Positions 22,073-35,419 of a stretch of DNA of 64,000 nucleotides are shown here, piece by piece. The notes beneath the pieces are model-generated. The model made no database searches. It had not been told where the DNA came from and saw only the letters and a program-made list of their open reading frames with translations. Source of the stretch: Auriscalpium vulgare (Eukaryota; Basidiomycota; Agaricomycetes; Russulales; Auriscalpiaceae); the NCBI GenBank assembly GCA_019915015.1, contig JAHBBC010000005.1, forward strand, positions 806,001-870,000. The letters are read 5' to 3'. The position numbers were made by a program, and so were the translations under genes. Every line of letters starts with the position of its first letter. Position 1 is the stretch's first letter.

Positions 22073-25000
22073 ATGCTGCACCGTTTTGCAGCGCGCGCCT
22101 TCACAGCTCTCTCCCCTCGCCACCACCATCAATCCTCCCTCCTCCTGCGCAAATTTGGTACAACAGCCATGACCGCCGGCGTTCCAGACGACGACGTCCA
22201 CTGGCAACGCACACAGGCCAACAATGTCCCCCCTTACTGGACGTACGCCAGACCGATCGTGAAGTCTCAGCAGGACGATCGCGAATACCGTGTTATCCGC
22301 CTGGAAAATGGCCTTCAGGCAATGCTCGTCCATGACGCGAAAGCTGACAAGGCTGCAGCAAGTCTGGATGTTGCCGTCGGGCATTTGTACGACCCCGTGA
22401 GTCCACGTAGTCCTCATTTACGCAATTAGTCTGACACTGCGACATGAGGATGATATGCCTGGCCTCGCCCACTTTTGCGAGCATCTGTTATTCATGGTGC
22501 GTGTCAGCGAACTGCTCGCCGTCAAAGCCGTATCTAATGCACCTTACAGGGCACGGAACAATTTCCGAAAGAAAACGAGTATTCCGAGGTCCGTCCACTC
22601 TCCAATCGTGCACAAGGCTTCATGTTGACTCCAGATTAGTACCTCTCGAAGAACAATGGGTACTCGAACGCGTTCACCGCGTCTTCAAACACTAACTACT
22701 ACTTCAACGTTGGCACACCGGCCCTTGCGGGGGCGCTCGAGCGCTTCTCCGCTTTCTTCCATTCTCCGCTCTTCAATCCGTCGGGTACAATGCGCGAGCT
22801 GAACGCGGTGGACTCCGAGAACAAGAAAAACCATCAGAATGACATCTGGCGCATCTACCAGGTCAACAAGCATCTTAGCAAGCCAGGTCATGTGTGGCGC
22901 AAGTTCGGGAGCGGCAACAAGACAAGTCTCACGCAAGTTGGACGCGACCTGAAGGCCAAGGGACAGCTCAGCGGAGATGAGCATAAGGCTCCAAGCCTCG
23001 CTCCTTCACCCATACCTTCTCGCCTGGCTTCCCCTGCACCTTCTACAACTTCTGAGTCGGAGTCGGAAGCTGATGGAGGTCCTGTGGGACGAGAGACGCG
23101 TCGCCGTCTAGTAGAATGGTGGAGTAGAGAGTATTGCGCAAGCCGAATGAGGCTGTGCATCATCGGAAAGGGTATGCGATTAATGAGTTTCAATGCAACG
23201 CATCTGAGAGGCCTGAGCTAGAACCACTGGACGAATTGTCTGATTTGGCCGTGAAGCTCTTCTCGCCTATTCCGAACCGCGGCCGTGACCCTCTTCCAAC
23301 GATATCTGATCATCCTTTTGGACCCACGGAGAAGGGTGTAAGCACTTCAATCGTAGATGTCATCCATGGCTTTGCTCACGGGCTTCCTCTAGACGCTGGT
23401 CTCTGTTCAGACGATCATGGCTTTCCACGTTCTAGAAATCTCTTTTCCACTGGAATCTCAACCCCCGTTGTGGCGTTACAAGCCCGGCAACTACCTTGGC
23501 GACCTCCTCGGCCACGAAGGGCCAGGATCATTGCATTCCTACCTCAAGCACAAAGGATGGATCACCGCGCTCTCGGCTGGCTCGCAGGATCTAGCCCGAG
23601 GATTCGCTATGCTTAAGGCGACTCTGTACTTGACAAAAGATGGATTCCGTGAGCTTCAACATATTGCGAAAAGGCGGTTCCACGACTGACCTTAGCCTGA
23701 TTTCTTAGGACATCATCGCGCGGCTGCGCTAGCCGTGTTCGACTACCTGTCACTTCTGCGATCCAACCCTTTCCCGAAGTGGTACCAACAGGAAATTAGT
23801 GCTCTTTCCAATATCCGCTTCCGCTTCCTAGAGAAACGACGCCCAGATGACTACGCGGTTGCGGTGACTGATCACATGGCGTGGCCTGTGCCCAGAGATC
23901 TTGTCCTCCAAGCTCCCGGGTAAGATCGGAATGGGACGCTGAGGGTACGGCTGAGGCCCAGGTGACGCGTACGCTGGCCAGTCTCCACGTGGGGAACGGG
24001 CGCGGTGTTTTGATGGCACGCAAGGAGGAGTTTGAGGAGCTGAATGGCAAGCAGGAGTGGAGTGCAGAGCCATGGTATGGTACGCCATATCGTGTCGAGC
24101 GTTTTGATGAGGAATTCATCAAGGAGGTGAGCGCAACTCGTGCTGTATTTGAACTTCGCATCGACTCTATGATCGCTAGGCTGATGGTCCTAACACAATC
24201 TCGGCGTTGCAACTACCGCGTCCTAACGAGTTCATCCCTCAAAATTTGGACGTGGAGAGGCGCGAGGTAGCTGAGGTACGCCAATGCTATTCTGACGGCT
24301 TCCAAAGGTGCTTGTGCTGACGTGATAAGCAGCCTCAACCTCGCCCACACCTTATTCGCGAGACGCCGCTCTCCACGCTTTGGCACAAGAAGGACGACAG
24401 ATTTTGGGTTCCCAAAGCCCATGTCATCATGGAGATGAGATCTGCTGTGGCGAACGAGTCTCCCAAGGCCTCAGTGCTCACCAAGTATGTTGCCGGTGGA
24501 AGCTCTGGCTCCATCTATCACGCTGACGAGCTATCAGGCTATTTGCTGATCTGGTGAATGACTCACTCACCGAGTATGCGTATGCCGCATCGGAGGCTGG
24601 CCTTTCGTACAACTTCTCTGAGTCAACGCTTGGCATCTACATCGTCATCGCCGGATATAATGACAAGCTACATATTTTATGGCGAGATATCATGGAGAAG
24701 GTCAGAAACCTTCAGGTGCAGACCGATCGTCTGGACGTCATGAAAGAGCAGGTGAGTGTAGCCCGCATATATGCTTTATCGCCGTCTACATGATCCCTCG
24801 ACAGACCAAGCGGGATTGGGAGAACTTTTTCCTCGGACAAACTTACCGTATATCTGACTACTATGGACGCTACCTCATGAACGAGAGACAGTGGACGATC
24901 CCAGAGAAGTTGGAGGCCCTCGCAGGTACTGTTTTCCACCGCACGCTTATATTTGGATGTTAAGTGACTGAGCTTGCGCATTAGGTATCACTGCGATTGA

Positions 25001-26275
25001 TGTCCAACAACATATCTTGTCGCTACTCTCAAATCTTCACAGCCGTATCCTTGTAATAGGGAACATGCGCAAGGATGTGAGTGGCGCGCACGTACGCCTT
25101 GATGACAGCTCCTGACAACTGTTGTAGGAAGCGGCCAACCTCGCTAAGACTGCCGAAGACATACTCTCTGCTTCCCCGCTTGCAAGCACTGAGGCCGACT
25201 TGTCACTTCTTCTGCCGGACGGTCAGTGGCGCCTAAATGACGGCTTTATACAAAAATCTTACTCGTGTGCAGGTTGCAACTACGTTTGGTCTCTGCCGGT
25301 GCCGAATCGCAATGAGCCCAACTCCGCATTGACGTACTACGTCTACTATGGCCCACTCACTGACCAGCGTCTTCGGGTCACTGCTGCCCTCCTCACTCAG
25401 ATTCTTTCGGAGCCTGCCTTTGACGTCCTGCGCACCAAGGAGCAGCTGGGCTACATTGTTAACGCATCCTCGTGGCCGTCGCACGGGGCCAGCCACACCG
25501 GCTTGCACGTTGTCATTCAGAGCGAAAGGGGGCCGGTGTATCTGGAAGAAAGAGTGGAGGCATTCCTGGATTACATGAAGGGCGTCATTGGCGACATGAA
25601 AGAAGAAGAGTTTCTGGAGCAGAAGAATGGCCTCGGACGAAAGTGGACGGAAGCACCGAAAAATATCGCAGAAGAAGTGCAGAGGTATTGGTCGCACATC
25701 GACTCCGGATATCTGGATTTCTTGAGACGTGGGTATCTGACCTGCTTGTCCATGTTGCGATTCGCTTAAATTTGCGTCTAGGCTCTAGCGATGCTGATCT
25801 TTTGAACACGATCACCAAGGACGAGGTACAAGCGCTCTTCCTGTCCCGCGTCCACCCCTCCTCTTCAACACGTGCCAAGCTTTCTATCCATGCTCGTTCC
25901 CAGAAGCCACCGACCAAACACATCAGCATTGCCGCAGCTGAGGCTTTCGTACAGTTAGCGAAGAGCGAGGGCCTTCCGGTGGAGAACATCCACTGGAAGG
26001 AAGACCTTATGGCCAGCGGAGAGCCCACCGTCGCCGAATTCGCGACCTTTTGGCAGAAGGCGCTTGCCGACTCACCGGCAGAAGTGAAACAGAAGCTGCT
26101 CGAGGGCGTCACGAGCATTTTAGAGAATCATCCTGCTGATAAGGACGCTGAGGGAACCTACAAGGACGGGGTTGTGCACATCAAGGATGTGAAGGCGTTT
26201 AAGAGCTCTTTAGCGGTATCTGAGCTCCCCAAGCCATTAGCGGAGTGGAATGACTTGCCCACGCCCAAGTTCTGA
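22073..26275 (+). CDS. Insulysin-family zinc metalloprotease (M16; Ste23/IDE-like)
   Basis: Large M16 peptidase that degrades short peptides in an enclosed chamber; in yeast Ste23 helps mature a-factor pheromone. The inverted zinc motif is plain: [23 protein letters not shown] (HxxEH, His and Glu catalytic). The downstream zinc Glu lies in ELNAVDSENKKN, preceded by NGYSNAFTASSNTNYYFNV. The second half carries MAFHVLEISFPL, GHEGPGSLHSYLK and, late in the protein, VLRTKEQLGYIV and the conserved Tyr/Arg-rich region. It ends LPTPKF. This is full insulysin length, over 1,000 residues, not the shorter mitochondrial processing peptidase. The ATG at 22073 gives a basic leader (MLHRFAARAFTALSPRHHH) that could target mitochondria. 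An inner ATG at 22169 (MTAGVP) would give a cytosolic form. A Ser/Pro-rich insert near 22985-23060 is a species-specific loop. Many short introns. Confidence 0.92.
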
Positions 26276-26606
26276 CCGATATATGTTCGACATAGACTTG
26301 TACTGTATAAAACTGAATGTGAATAACTCACGAAACTAGAGGCGAAGTAATGGCATCTCGTGTCACTTCGCTAGCTAGCGAGGAGAGTATTCCATCAGCA
26401 CAACATCAATATGAAACAGCGGGGCGTAGGTATACACGGCGGTGGGACAGCGAAGGGCGGTATCGACAACAATGGGAATAACGGCAACACGACACCCGGA
26501 TAGAATCAATCACGGAAACTCTGGAAGTAGCGGTAGAAGAAAATCAAAACGATCGAGCGATGTATAGAGCGCGAGAATCAGCAGAACTGTGCCCATGACA
26601 GCAAAA
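26276..26606. other. Intergenic between convergent genes
   Basis: 330 bp between the protease and Cks1 stop codons. It is A/G-rich and without ORFs. Expected to hold both 3' UTRs. Confidence 0.45.
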
Positions 26607-27132
26607 TCATTTCTTTCGAGCTACCTTTCCGTTGGCGAGCTGCTGTTGGCTGTGATGAGCTTGCTGCTGAGCGATGAGTTGCTGATCAAAGTCTTTCGGT
26701 CGTCGGAAGAGAAGGACGTGAGGCTCGGGAGCTGGGCCCAATTATCAGCCGTCGGAAGCAAACAGGACAAGTGCCACGCACCATGGACCTCGTAGTGTTC
26801 CCATCCTAGAGACTGCGTGATCCCGATCCCTCGCCACTCTTCCTCCTTCAACAGACGCAGAGTCCCAGAGTCATCCGCACTGAAATAGTGCTTTGGCAGG
26901 AGTTTGAAGAGCGGTTTCGGTAGTATGACGTGCCGATACTCGAATTCATCGTCAGAGTAACGATCAGAGTAGTGAATCCTGTCTGACGATCAGCTTCCGA
27001 GTGGTGGCATATATGGAGTACACACTTCTCGATGTACTCGTCAATCTTCTTCTGTTCAGCGGCGGCTTGTTGTTTCGCCAGCTGAGCTGCTTGCTGAGCT
27101 TGTTGAGCTTGTTGAGCTTGCTTGGTGGCCAT
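26607..27132 (-). CDS. CKS1: Cyclin-dependent kinase regulatory subunit Cks1
   Basis: Small Cdk-binding adaptor that docks phosphorylated substrates on the cyclin-Cdk complex. Read on the minus strand, the core is unmistakable: [72 protein letters not shown]. Two short introns: one between EYIEK and IHYSD, one after HYEVH. The N-terminus is an unusual Gln/Ala-rich helix ([20 protein letters not shown]), and the C-terminus adds a second Gln-rich tail ([15 protein letters not shown], ending NGKVARKK). Yeast Cks1 also has a Gln-rich tail. The ATG at 27132 is used; an in-frame ATG at 27195 would add 21 residues. Head-to-head with the meiotic helicase, 154 bp apart. Confidence 0.93.
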
Positions 27133-27286
27133 GTCGATGACAGTAAATGGACGCGATGGGTGTTGGGGGAGAACGGGTTCAACGCGTGAAGTCACATGTG
27201 TGACTGCTCTCGGACATGTGATGCGAATTCTCGCTCAACACCGACGCGTCTCTTTGCCTCCTGCCGTCATCCACCCACCCACAAAC
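27133..27286. promoter_or_regulatory. Shared CKS1 / MER3 divergent promoter with two ACGCGT sites
   Basis: 154 bp between the two start codons. ACGCGT occurs at 27182-27187 and 27244-27249. This core is the MBF (MCB) site in ascomycete yeasts and would fit cell-cycle or meiotic control of both genes. No functional evidence is visible. Confidence 0.4.
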
Positions 27287-30200
27287 ATGAACAGCTACGG
27301 ACACGCCATGCTGGCCAGAGATTTTGGGACTGCTGAAGATGAGTTCGGGATGGACTACTACGGGGATACCCAGGACTATGTCTTCGATGAGACTATCCCA
27401 GGACCGGATATGGACTACATTGGTGATTATATGCGCATAATTGTCCAAGTACATACTGACGGGATGGTAGACTCATTTTTGTCTCCCTCTCCTTCTGTGA
27501 ACAGCCACGTGCAAACAGGTTATATGGATGAGTTTGACTTGCACGACGACGTAGAGCAGCTTGGAGACTCCTCGTACCTCGGCAACCGCGAAGGGACAAA
27601 TGATCAACACCCATCATACCACTCCGGTGGTTCTGTACATCGACGTACGTCTCCGATTTATCTATGAATCGTTGTGCTCATGAGGCCGCATACTTCAACA
27701 GAACGCAGCACACCTGCTGTGATTCATACGCCTCCTCAACATCCCGCTACGACAAGCAAGTACTCTCACGTGCAGCCCATTGCTTCCAACGTAGTCCACG
27801 CAGATTGTCATCCGCGACCATTCACACCCGAACTGGGTACAAACCCGCGAAACGCTCACGGCATTCGTCTATGTCCAGTATCCGACCTTCGTAAGGCTTA
27901 CCTCTACCATTCATCCAGCTCTTTCTAACCCAGCTCTCTGTAACGCACCCTTTGAAGCCGACATATATCGTGGAATATTCAAGTTCGGAGTATTCAATGC
28001 AGTACAGTCTACCTGCATGGAAACGGTATGTGCGTCACCGACTTTCAAGCAGGATGCTCTAACGCTCTCCTTTGTTAACAGATTATGCACTCCGATGAGA
28101 ATATGGTAGCTACATCCAGTGCTTCATGAGCCTGACCATAATTGAATTTGATCGACTAGGTCATCAGCGGTATGAGTGTCGTTAGGACGCGTGACTTCCC
28201 TACTGAATCCCCATCAGCTCCAACCGGAAGCGGGAAGACCGTCCTCTTCGAGCTTGCGATCATCCGCATACTGATGCACTCGTCGAGCTCTTCGACGGCG
28301 GTCAAGTGCATCTACATTGCTCCGACCAAGGTTAGGAGATGATACTGTCATGCAGCGCAGGGCTGACAATACCATAGGCTCTCTGTTCGGAAAGACACAG
28401 AGACTGGGCTGCTAAATTTGGGACCCTGGGGATCAAATGTATGCTTTTGATTTTTTCATCGGCATTACTGACGTGCGCGCCCAGGCTGCGAGATGACAGG
28501 AGACACGGACTATTTTGGCAAGGGGGCTTGGGGCGACGCTAAGAATGCAATGATCATGTATGTCTTATATTGCCTGTTCTTCAGGTCATGCTTACACGCT
28601 CTTTGATAGCGTAACAACGGTATGAGCCATGGCTCTATGGACATTCATTGGATTGATCGCCAGTAGGGAGAGAAATGGGACAGTCTTACGAGAAGCTGGT
28701 ACGTTGTCTGGCTATTCTTGAGAAGGGCTTCGTTGACGGTGTGTTTCTTTGAACAGGAGCGACCACAACCACATATTAGGCCAAATTCAGCTCTTCCTTG
28801 TTGATGAGGTTTGGGCCGTGCAAGCTCCTTCAACGACAGGAAAACTGATCTAAATGTCAGGTGCACATTCTGAATGAAACCCGAGGTAGTACGCTCGAGG
28901 TGGTCGTCTCACGAATGAAAACGCGAGGGGCTGCAGTCCGCTTTCTCACGGTCTCGGCCACTGTTCCAAACATCAGCGACGTGGCCAAGTGGATTGGAAA
29001 TAGGACTTCCACCGGACCCGCGGAAATTTTCGAGGTGGGCATATTTTTATCTATTTGTGACGCAGGCGCTCATTGCTCTGCGGCGTAGTTCAACGAAACC
29101 TTCCGGCCATGTCAACTGAAGCGTTTTGTTTACGGCTTCTCTAAAAACAAGAACAACACCAACGACTTCATATTTGCGAAGTTGTTAGACTACCGGCTTT
29201 TCTCTCTTCTGCAGCAACATTCCGCGAACAAACCGATCCTGGTGTTCGTGCCGACACGGAAAGGTGTCGCATCCACTATTCGCGATGTGCTATTTGTTAA
29301 CTTGATCCAGGCGTCTTTGATACTGCTGAACATCTTATGAACGACTACAACAAAGCAGCCGAAGCCAAACAAACTCTGCCCTGGTCATCACCCAGAAGGT
29401 CATCAGCTCAAACGCCCGGCGCGTGAACCACACTCATCGCCTTTCTTCAGAATTGAACAATCTTTCATCGAAAAGCGGCTGGAGAGTATGATCTCTTTGC
29501 CTTTTCATCGTGGTTGATTCAGTCAATCATATGGTCTCGTAGAATTGGCTGCTGCGGGAATTGGCGCGCACCATGCCGGTCTGAACGTCGAAGACAAGCG
29601 AGTGACAGAAGATTTATTTCTCAAGAAGATTCTGCGTGTCGTGGTTTGTACATCCGTCAGTCGTGCTTTCTTGTCACCAACTTTTTCTTTCGTCGCTTAC
29701 ATCCTCCCAAAGACACTGGCCGTGGGCGTCAACTTACGTTGGTGTCTCCTTAGGAGACTAGCTACACGTTCTGACGTGCGCTCCTCTTCAGCGGCCCACA
29801 TAGTTGTCATCAAGGGGGTCAAAGTCTTCCAGAACGGTGCCACAGCGGAATACTCTGACCTCGATATCATGCAAATGATGGGTCGCGCGGTGAGTGCTTA
29901 CCTCGGAAATCGAGTCAATCTAATGCATGCCAATCTAAGGGCCGGCCCCAGTTCGGTAAGCGGAGCGCATCTGCCTTCATTCCATTCGCCTGACCGTCGC
30001 TTTCAGACAAAGAAGGGATCTCAATAATTATGTGCGAGCAAGAACTTGAAGCGAAGTATCAAGCTTTGACCCATGGGCGTACGATCCTGGAGAGCTCCCT
30101 CCACCTGAATCTCACGGAGCACGTCAACTCCGAAGTCGGCCTAGGCACCATCACTAACACAGAGACAGCAAAGCTCTGGCTCCGCAATTCTTTTCTATAC

Positions 30201-33200
30201 CAGCGACTCCAAAAGAATCCTGAGAAGTATGGCATCAAGAAGGAGTCTGGCCAAACCTGGCAGGAGGGATTTGACGACATGATTGAACGGAGTATTATAG
30301 CGCTAAAAGATGCACAGCTCGTCACCGCAGAAGGGGAAGATGGTGCGTTGTCTTCAACTGACTACGGAGATGTAATGAGCAAGGTATGTCAATCCGCTTT
30401 TTCGTGATGCTGCTCTCTCATGTGTTTGCCACAGTATTACATACGACAATCGACAGTGCGTGATGATTGTCTTATGTAGACAACTGGGCTGACATTGGAG
30501 CGCATAGATGAAGCTTATTTTGCAACTCCCGGACAAAGCCAGTCTTAGGGAAATGGTGAGTCTGCGCGTATTGAGCGGACGGCATTTTCTTGACTCGTCG
30601 TATCAGATGGAGATGCTCGCTGCGGCTGAAGAGTAAGCAGCATCAATGCGAAAGTCGACGCCAACTGACTACGAGTAGGATGGCTGACCTTCGATTAAGA
30701 GCGGGTGAAAAACAGGTACGCGGCAACTATCACAGCATGTGTCACATACAAGCCCGAGACTTATTTTACCTCAGGTCTACAACAGGTTGCGAGAGCACGA
30801 CGACATCCGGTATAAGATCAAGAAGGTGGACAAGACGGCGGACAAGACATTCTTGCTCATTCAGGTATGACGTTACTGGCGTCCATGGTGCATATAGGCT
30901 CTCATTAGTCATAGGCGGTGCTTGGGGGTATTTCACTGCGTGGTCCCCAGTTCAAGGCCGGTGACAGTCAAACGCACCTCGACGCAGGCGCTGTCTTCCG
31001 CCACGTTAGTCGCATTGCCCGGGGTACTGCTTTATCAGCTGCCATCAGACACGGCTGCTGATCATTGTGATCTTATGGGAAGCTGTGGTAGAAGTTGCCA
31101 TCGCTCGCAAGAATGGAGCCCAAGTAAAGAACGGGTTGGAGCTGTGAGCTTACCGAGTGTCCCTGATAGTGCGATTATGCTTACATGCCTGGCAGGCTGC
31201 GCATACTCAGTGCGAAGACTTGGGAGGACCGGCCAACTGTATTGCGCCAAATCGATCAAATTGGCGAAAAATCGTACGTCATTTGATATTATACGCTCGC
31301 GTGCCAAGCTCTCGCTCACGCACGGTTCGGCAGGATCAAAGTTTGTGCTGTATTCCATGCATGTTCTATCTGTCTAACGACGGCTTCAGGTTCTTGCTGA
31401 AAATGGCATATCCAACTTCGATGTACTGCGGAAGCAGGATGCCCTTCGCCTTGGACTGGTGAGTAGCAATCTGAACTAACTATAAGCCCCAGTGCTCACC
31501 AGAAGTCCAGCTATTGAATCGCAATCCGAACCAAGTACACGGCATTATATCAGCTTTGGCAGACCTACCTCAATACTTCTTGAAGCTCCAGGAGAAGACC
31601 ATCACCTCCGCAAAGGGTGAGACACCCGTCGAAGTTGAGCTCGAAATCAAGTGCGGCCTGTTGCCAGAAAGTGGGTCTACAACGAAGTCGAAAAGCAAGA
31701 AAGGCCAGCGCTATCATGACATGACCTCCATCCTCACTGTGACTAGCGATATGGACTTTATCGACTTTCGAAAGATAATGTATAGCTGTAAATATCTCAC
31801 CGCATGTGGTTTCTTTGCTGACGATTTCGTAGGACGAAGAGCTTGAAAAGCGCGAAGACATTCATAGTCACAGCGCATCTCACAAAACCGAGTCAGCATA
31901 TATGCGTTTATATCTCCTCCGTAAGTGAGATACTTTGGCCAGGTTCTTGCCGCCGAACGCTCTTTCGTAGGTTACCATTGCGGGAGTGACTGTCACCGCT
32001 CAACATAAGCCTAAAGTCAATGTGACCGAATTTCCAACAATGGACACTCGCCCGAAGATGGCCTGGGTGAGCACCCTGTCCTCTCCCGCTTACATCGACT
32101 TCACGCAAAATCAGGAGATCGACTTGCAGGCATATGAAGACGACCCCAACTTCTGGAATACAAGTCTTGACGAAGAAGTAGTTGTCAGAGATCTCACCAA
32201 AGGACGCTCTGCGAGTGCGTAGGCAACGAGCATCTGCGTTTCTCGGCCCTGACTTCTCTCAGAAGAGCGATTACTGGAATCGCCTGCAGTCGCCAGCGGT
32301 GAATGCGTGAAAGCTTCAAGCACACCCGCCGCGCGGCGTGCACCCAAGAAGTTGCCGAACGGAAAATACGAGTATTTGACCGTCCCCATCTACATCTTCT
32401 ACATGCTCATCATATCTGCTATCAGGTGTAATCATACATGCAAAGAGAAGACGGCTTGCCGCCATCTTTGGTTCGAAATCGCAGCTGGTCACAGCAGACA
32501 ATTTGACTGACATGGAGTAGCTGCCGAGAAGGTCTCGACAAGCCGCCACCAATGTCAAACGCTGGGTATAAGCAGGCCAAGGCTACCTTGCCAACGCAGA
32601 AGAAGGACTTGAACGCGAAGACGTCAGACCGGAAGATGCGGAAAAGCGTCAAGACTGCGAAGGCACGCGAGACTCCCGGCCTGCGCGAGCTCGATGCTCT
32701 CCACATGACCACGGGTGTCGCAGCCAATTTGAAGATTCCTGAAGGCCGACGCATCAAGCTCGAAGACGACATAGTCTTCAAACCCCCGCCGCCATCGTCT
32801 GCGAAGGGCAAGCCCATCCCACGATTTGACATGGACTTCTCGGTGCTGCAGGACGCCGACGCGCCGTCTTCGGCCCCCGACCTGCCCACGTCCATCGACA
32901 GCGATGAAGACCTCCCCAACCCGCACCAGTTACTCCGGACGCTGACATCAGCGCCGCACCGCACACCGTCCGCACCCTCTACCAGCTATTCTGACCCGGA
33001 GATGGACGCACTCGTTCGCGACGCGCCCATGGACGACGTGATCAGCCTGTCGGATGAGAGCGACGTCGCTGCTCCTGCGGGGGAACTGAACTGGGGCCAG
33101 CCGCGCACGCCGTCGCCCTCGTGGAAGCGCAAGCGGGCGGCTGTCGTCGACGACTCCTCGTCGCCTCTCAAGCGCGTCAAACTCGATCGAGCGGCGCACG

Positions 33201-33764
33201 TCACAAAGGCCGATGCTGCCGAGGCCACGCGCGATCACGTATGTCACAAACTCTGGCTTGCTGCCGTCCTCACGATTTATATAGGCTAAGCCTGCGCCTC
33301 CGGAAGCGGCGAAAGAGCCTTTGTTCCTGCAAAGTGACGGAGACCCCAACCACTCTCTAGCGACGGGCTGGGATGGGAACACTACTGCTTACGACGATGA
33401 AGATGAGTTCATCTTGGACGAAAGCCTGTTCGACATCATCGATGCAGATGAGGCGCCTCCTGCGAAGTCTGCGCCGACCTTCACGGAAGCTCCGCTGAAG
33501 CCTTCTCTCCCTCTGCCGCAAGCTCCTTGCTACGATGCTCGTGAAATGCTGACTTCACAGGCTGAACCCTCGTTCTACGTCTCGGCCAAACGCATGAAGT
33601 CTGAAAACACCCAATCGCAGTCCGACAGTAGGGCTCCGACAGCGAGCCCGCTGTGTGAATCTCACCCGCCTGCTACCGCTGCTGCCGTGGAAGAGGAGCT
33701 GGATCCGTACGAGGAGTTCGAGCAATGGCTTGCTACGACAAACTCCGTTGTCATCATCGATTAA
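27287..33764 (+). CDS. Meiotic ATP-dependent DNA helicase (Mer3/HFM1)
   Basis: Ski2-like superfamily 2 helicase of meiotic crossover formation, a partner in the ZMM pathway. Helicase motifs appear in order across many small exons: FGVFNAVQS (Q-motif region), SAPTGSGKT (Walker A), LVDEVH (motif II, DEVH box), TVSATVPN (motif III) and FVPTRKGVF. AGIGAHHAGL and QMMGRAGRPQFD (motif VI, assembled over two introns) follow. A winged-helix/Sec63-like region comes next (SLHLNLTEHVNSEVGLG; AVVEVAIARKNGA). The C-terminal extension has the small Cys/His motif of HFM1 proteins (CNHTCKEKTACRHLCC), then a long disordered tail with KRKR near 33130. It ends SVVIID. Full-length, about 1,400 residues. At least 20 introns, some only roughly placed. 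MER3 and HFM1 are the yeast and animal names. Confidence 0.92.
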
Positions 33765-33914
33765 TACCTTACTTTGTCTCTCCTGTTTCGCCTTTTCTGT
33801 GGCGCCTGGGTCAAGGACTGTATGTCATTATGTGAGAAGCAACCCAGCGGTTACCCCAAATATGTAGATGTGAGTACGTTACTAGCAATGCGACCCTCTT
33901 GACGCCATTCCATG

Positions 33915-35419
33915 CTATGACTTTTCTGCGATACCTTCGAAAGGCGTGTCCACAAAGACCGTCAGCGCGCCGTCCGTCCTAGCATCCCACTCTACCGGCG
34001 CGTCCGGCTTGACTATACCCCACCCGCGCTCGTCGCCGGTCCACCGCTTCTCCTTCTTCAACCTCTCCGCCCGCAGCTCAACCTCGGTCGGCGGGGGCGC
34101 ATTGAGCTCGTCGCTGGTGGGCTCCCGCTCGCGGCGTGCGAGCTCGCGAGCAGTTCTCAGCTTCTCGGGGAGCGCCTTGTAGTAAGCCTCCCGTGCTTTC
34201 CGAATCTCATCGGGGATCGCGGCAGTGGAAGACTTGTAGTACGCCTCGGCCTCAGCGTCGAACGCGAGATCCGTGCCTGCTTGCGGCAGCGCAGGGGCGG
34301 GATCTGAGACGGGGGTGTCGAACTCGGAAGGCGTCGGCGTCGGCGCGACGAACGGACGTGTCGCACGCATGACGAGGCGGTAGCCGGCCTCTGCACCAGC
34401 GCGCACCTTGTGCCGCTCGTTGAAGAACTCCCAAATCATGAGGGGAATGAGCTTGATCCCGACGAGGTTCACGAACGGCACGAGCAGGAGCGGCGGTTGG
34501 GGCGGTATGCGCGCGGGCGGCGGTACATCGGCGCCGGGGTCGCGCTGGGGCTCTGCGGCGTTTTTCGGAGGCGCGTTGCGCAGCGCGTTCAGCGGGGAGT
34601 ACACGCCGGGCGGGCGCGAAGAGGGCAGGCGCGACTGCGTGGGGAGCGGCTCGTCATCCCCGAGCACGACAGACGCGGTGGGCTCTGGCGGCTCGTCGAG
34701 CTCGTCAAAGCGACCGTCCGACTCGAGGGCGCGCGCCAAGACCTCATCTTCGTCCACCTTCTCCAGCGACTCTGTCCACCCGCGCCGCAACCCGGACATG
34801 TATTCCTTGAACGCGGGGCGGCTAACCACCACGGTGCCGCCGTCCATGGCGCGCCTGTGCTTGACTTCGGGAGTCGGGGGAGGTATGGGGAGGGCTATTT
34901 GGGGCGGAGTGTCGAGTCCCAGAGCAAGACGGCGTTCTGATTTGATGTCGGCGGCGATGCGAGCAGCGAGGTCGCCATGGCGCTTGCCAGCGATGATGGT
35001 GTAGTCGACTGCAGCGGCAACAAGGATGGGCTACGGTGCAACGGACATGATATGAGGGTCCGAAGGAAGGATGAAGGGAACAGTGCGGCGAACCTTAACA
35101 TACTTCCTGAAGTACCGAGTGCTCCGATCCCAATCATCGTCGCCAGGCCACTTTGCGCCGTAGACAGTGACCTTGCGCGGGTAGTCAAGACTGTGGAGGG
35201 GCTCTTCTGCGAGGTGACGGACGCGGGCAACGTAGTCGTCGCGAATTTTTCGGGACTGACGACGGTCGTAGGAGTAGTAGCCTGCGACGGAGGAGACGGT
35301 GCCGATGAAGATGAGCCAGTTACGGGAGGGCAGACGGGGGCGTTTGTCAAGCCACGAGGGGGGACGCCCGTGTACTCGAGGGCCGCACGAAGACCAGACT
35401 TGGGCGGTGCGCTGCTCAT
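33915..35419 (-). CDS. TIM54: Mitochondrial inner-membrane import subunit Tim54, with a one-base frame break
   Basis: Subunit of the TIM22 complex that inserts carrier proteins into the inner membrane. The ATG at 35419 gives MSSAPPKSGLRAALEYTGVPP, then SWLDKRPRLPSRNWLIFIGT with a membrane helix (IFIGTVSSVAGYYSY), YDRRQSRKIRDDYV and LDYPRKVTVYGAKWPGDDDW. FRKYVKPILVAAAVDYTIIA follows. The C-terminal half carries PLLLVPFVNLVGIKLIPLMI and ends PFEGIAEKS at 33915. All are recognisable Tim54 segments. However, GVPP and SWLDKR lie in different frames: the C run (seen as G at 35358-35363) has six bases where seven would keep the frame, and there is no room for an intron. I judge it a sequence error or an allele-specific lesion. 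Convergent with the meiotic helicase (150 bp). Confidence 0.87.
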
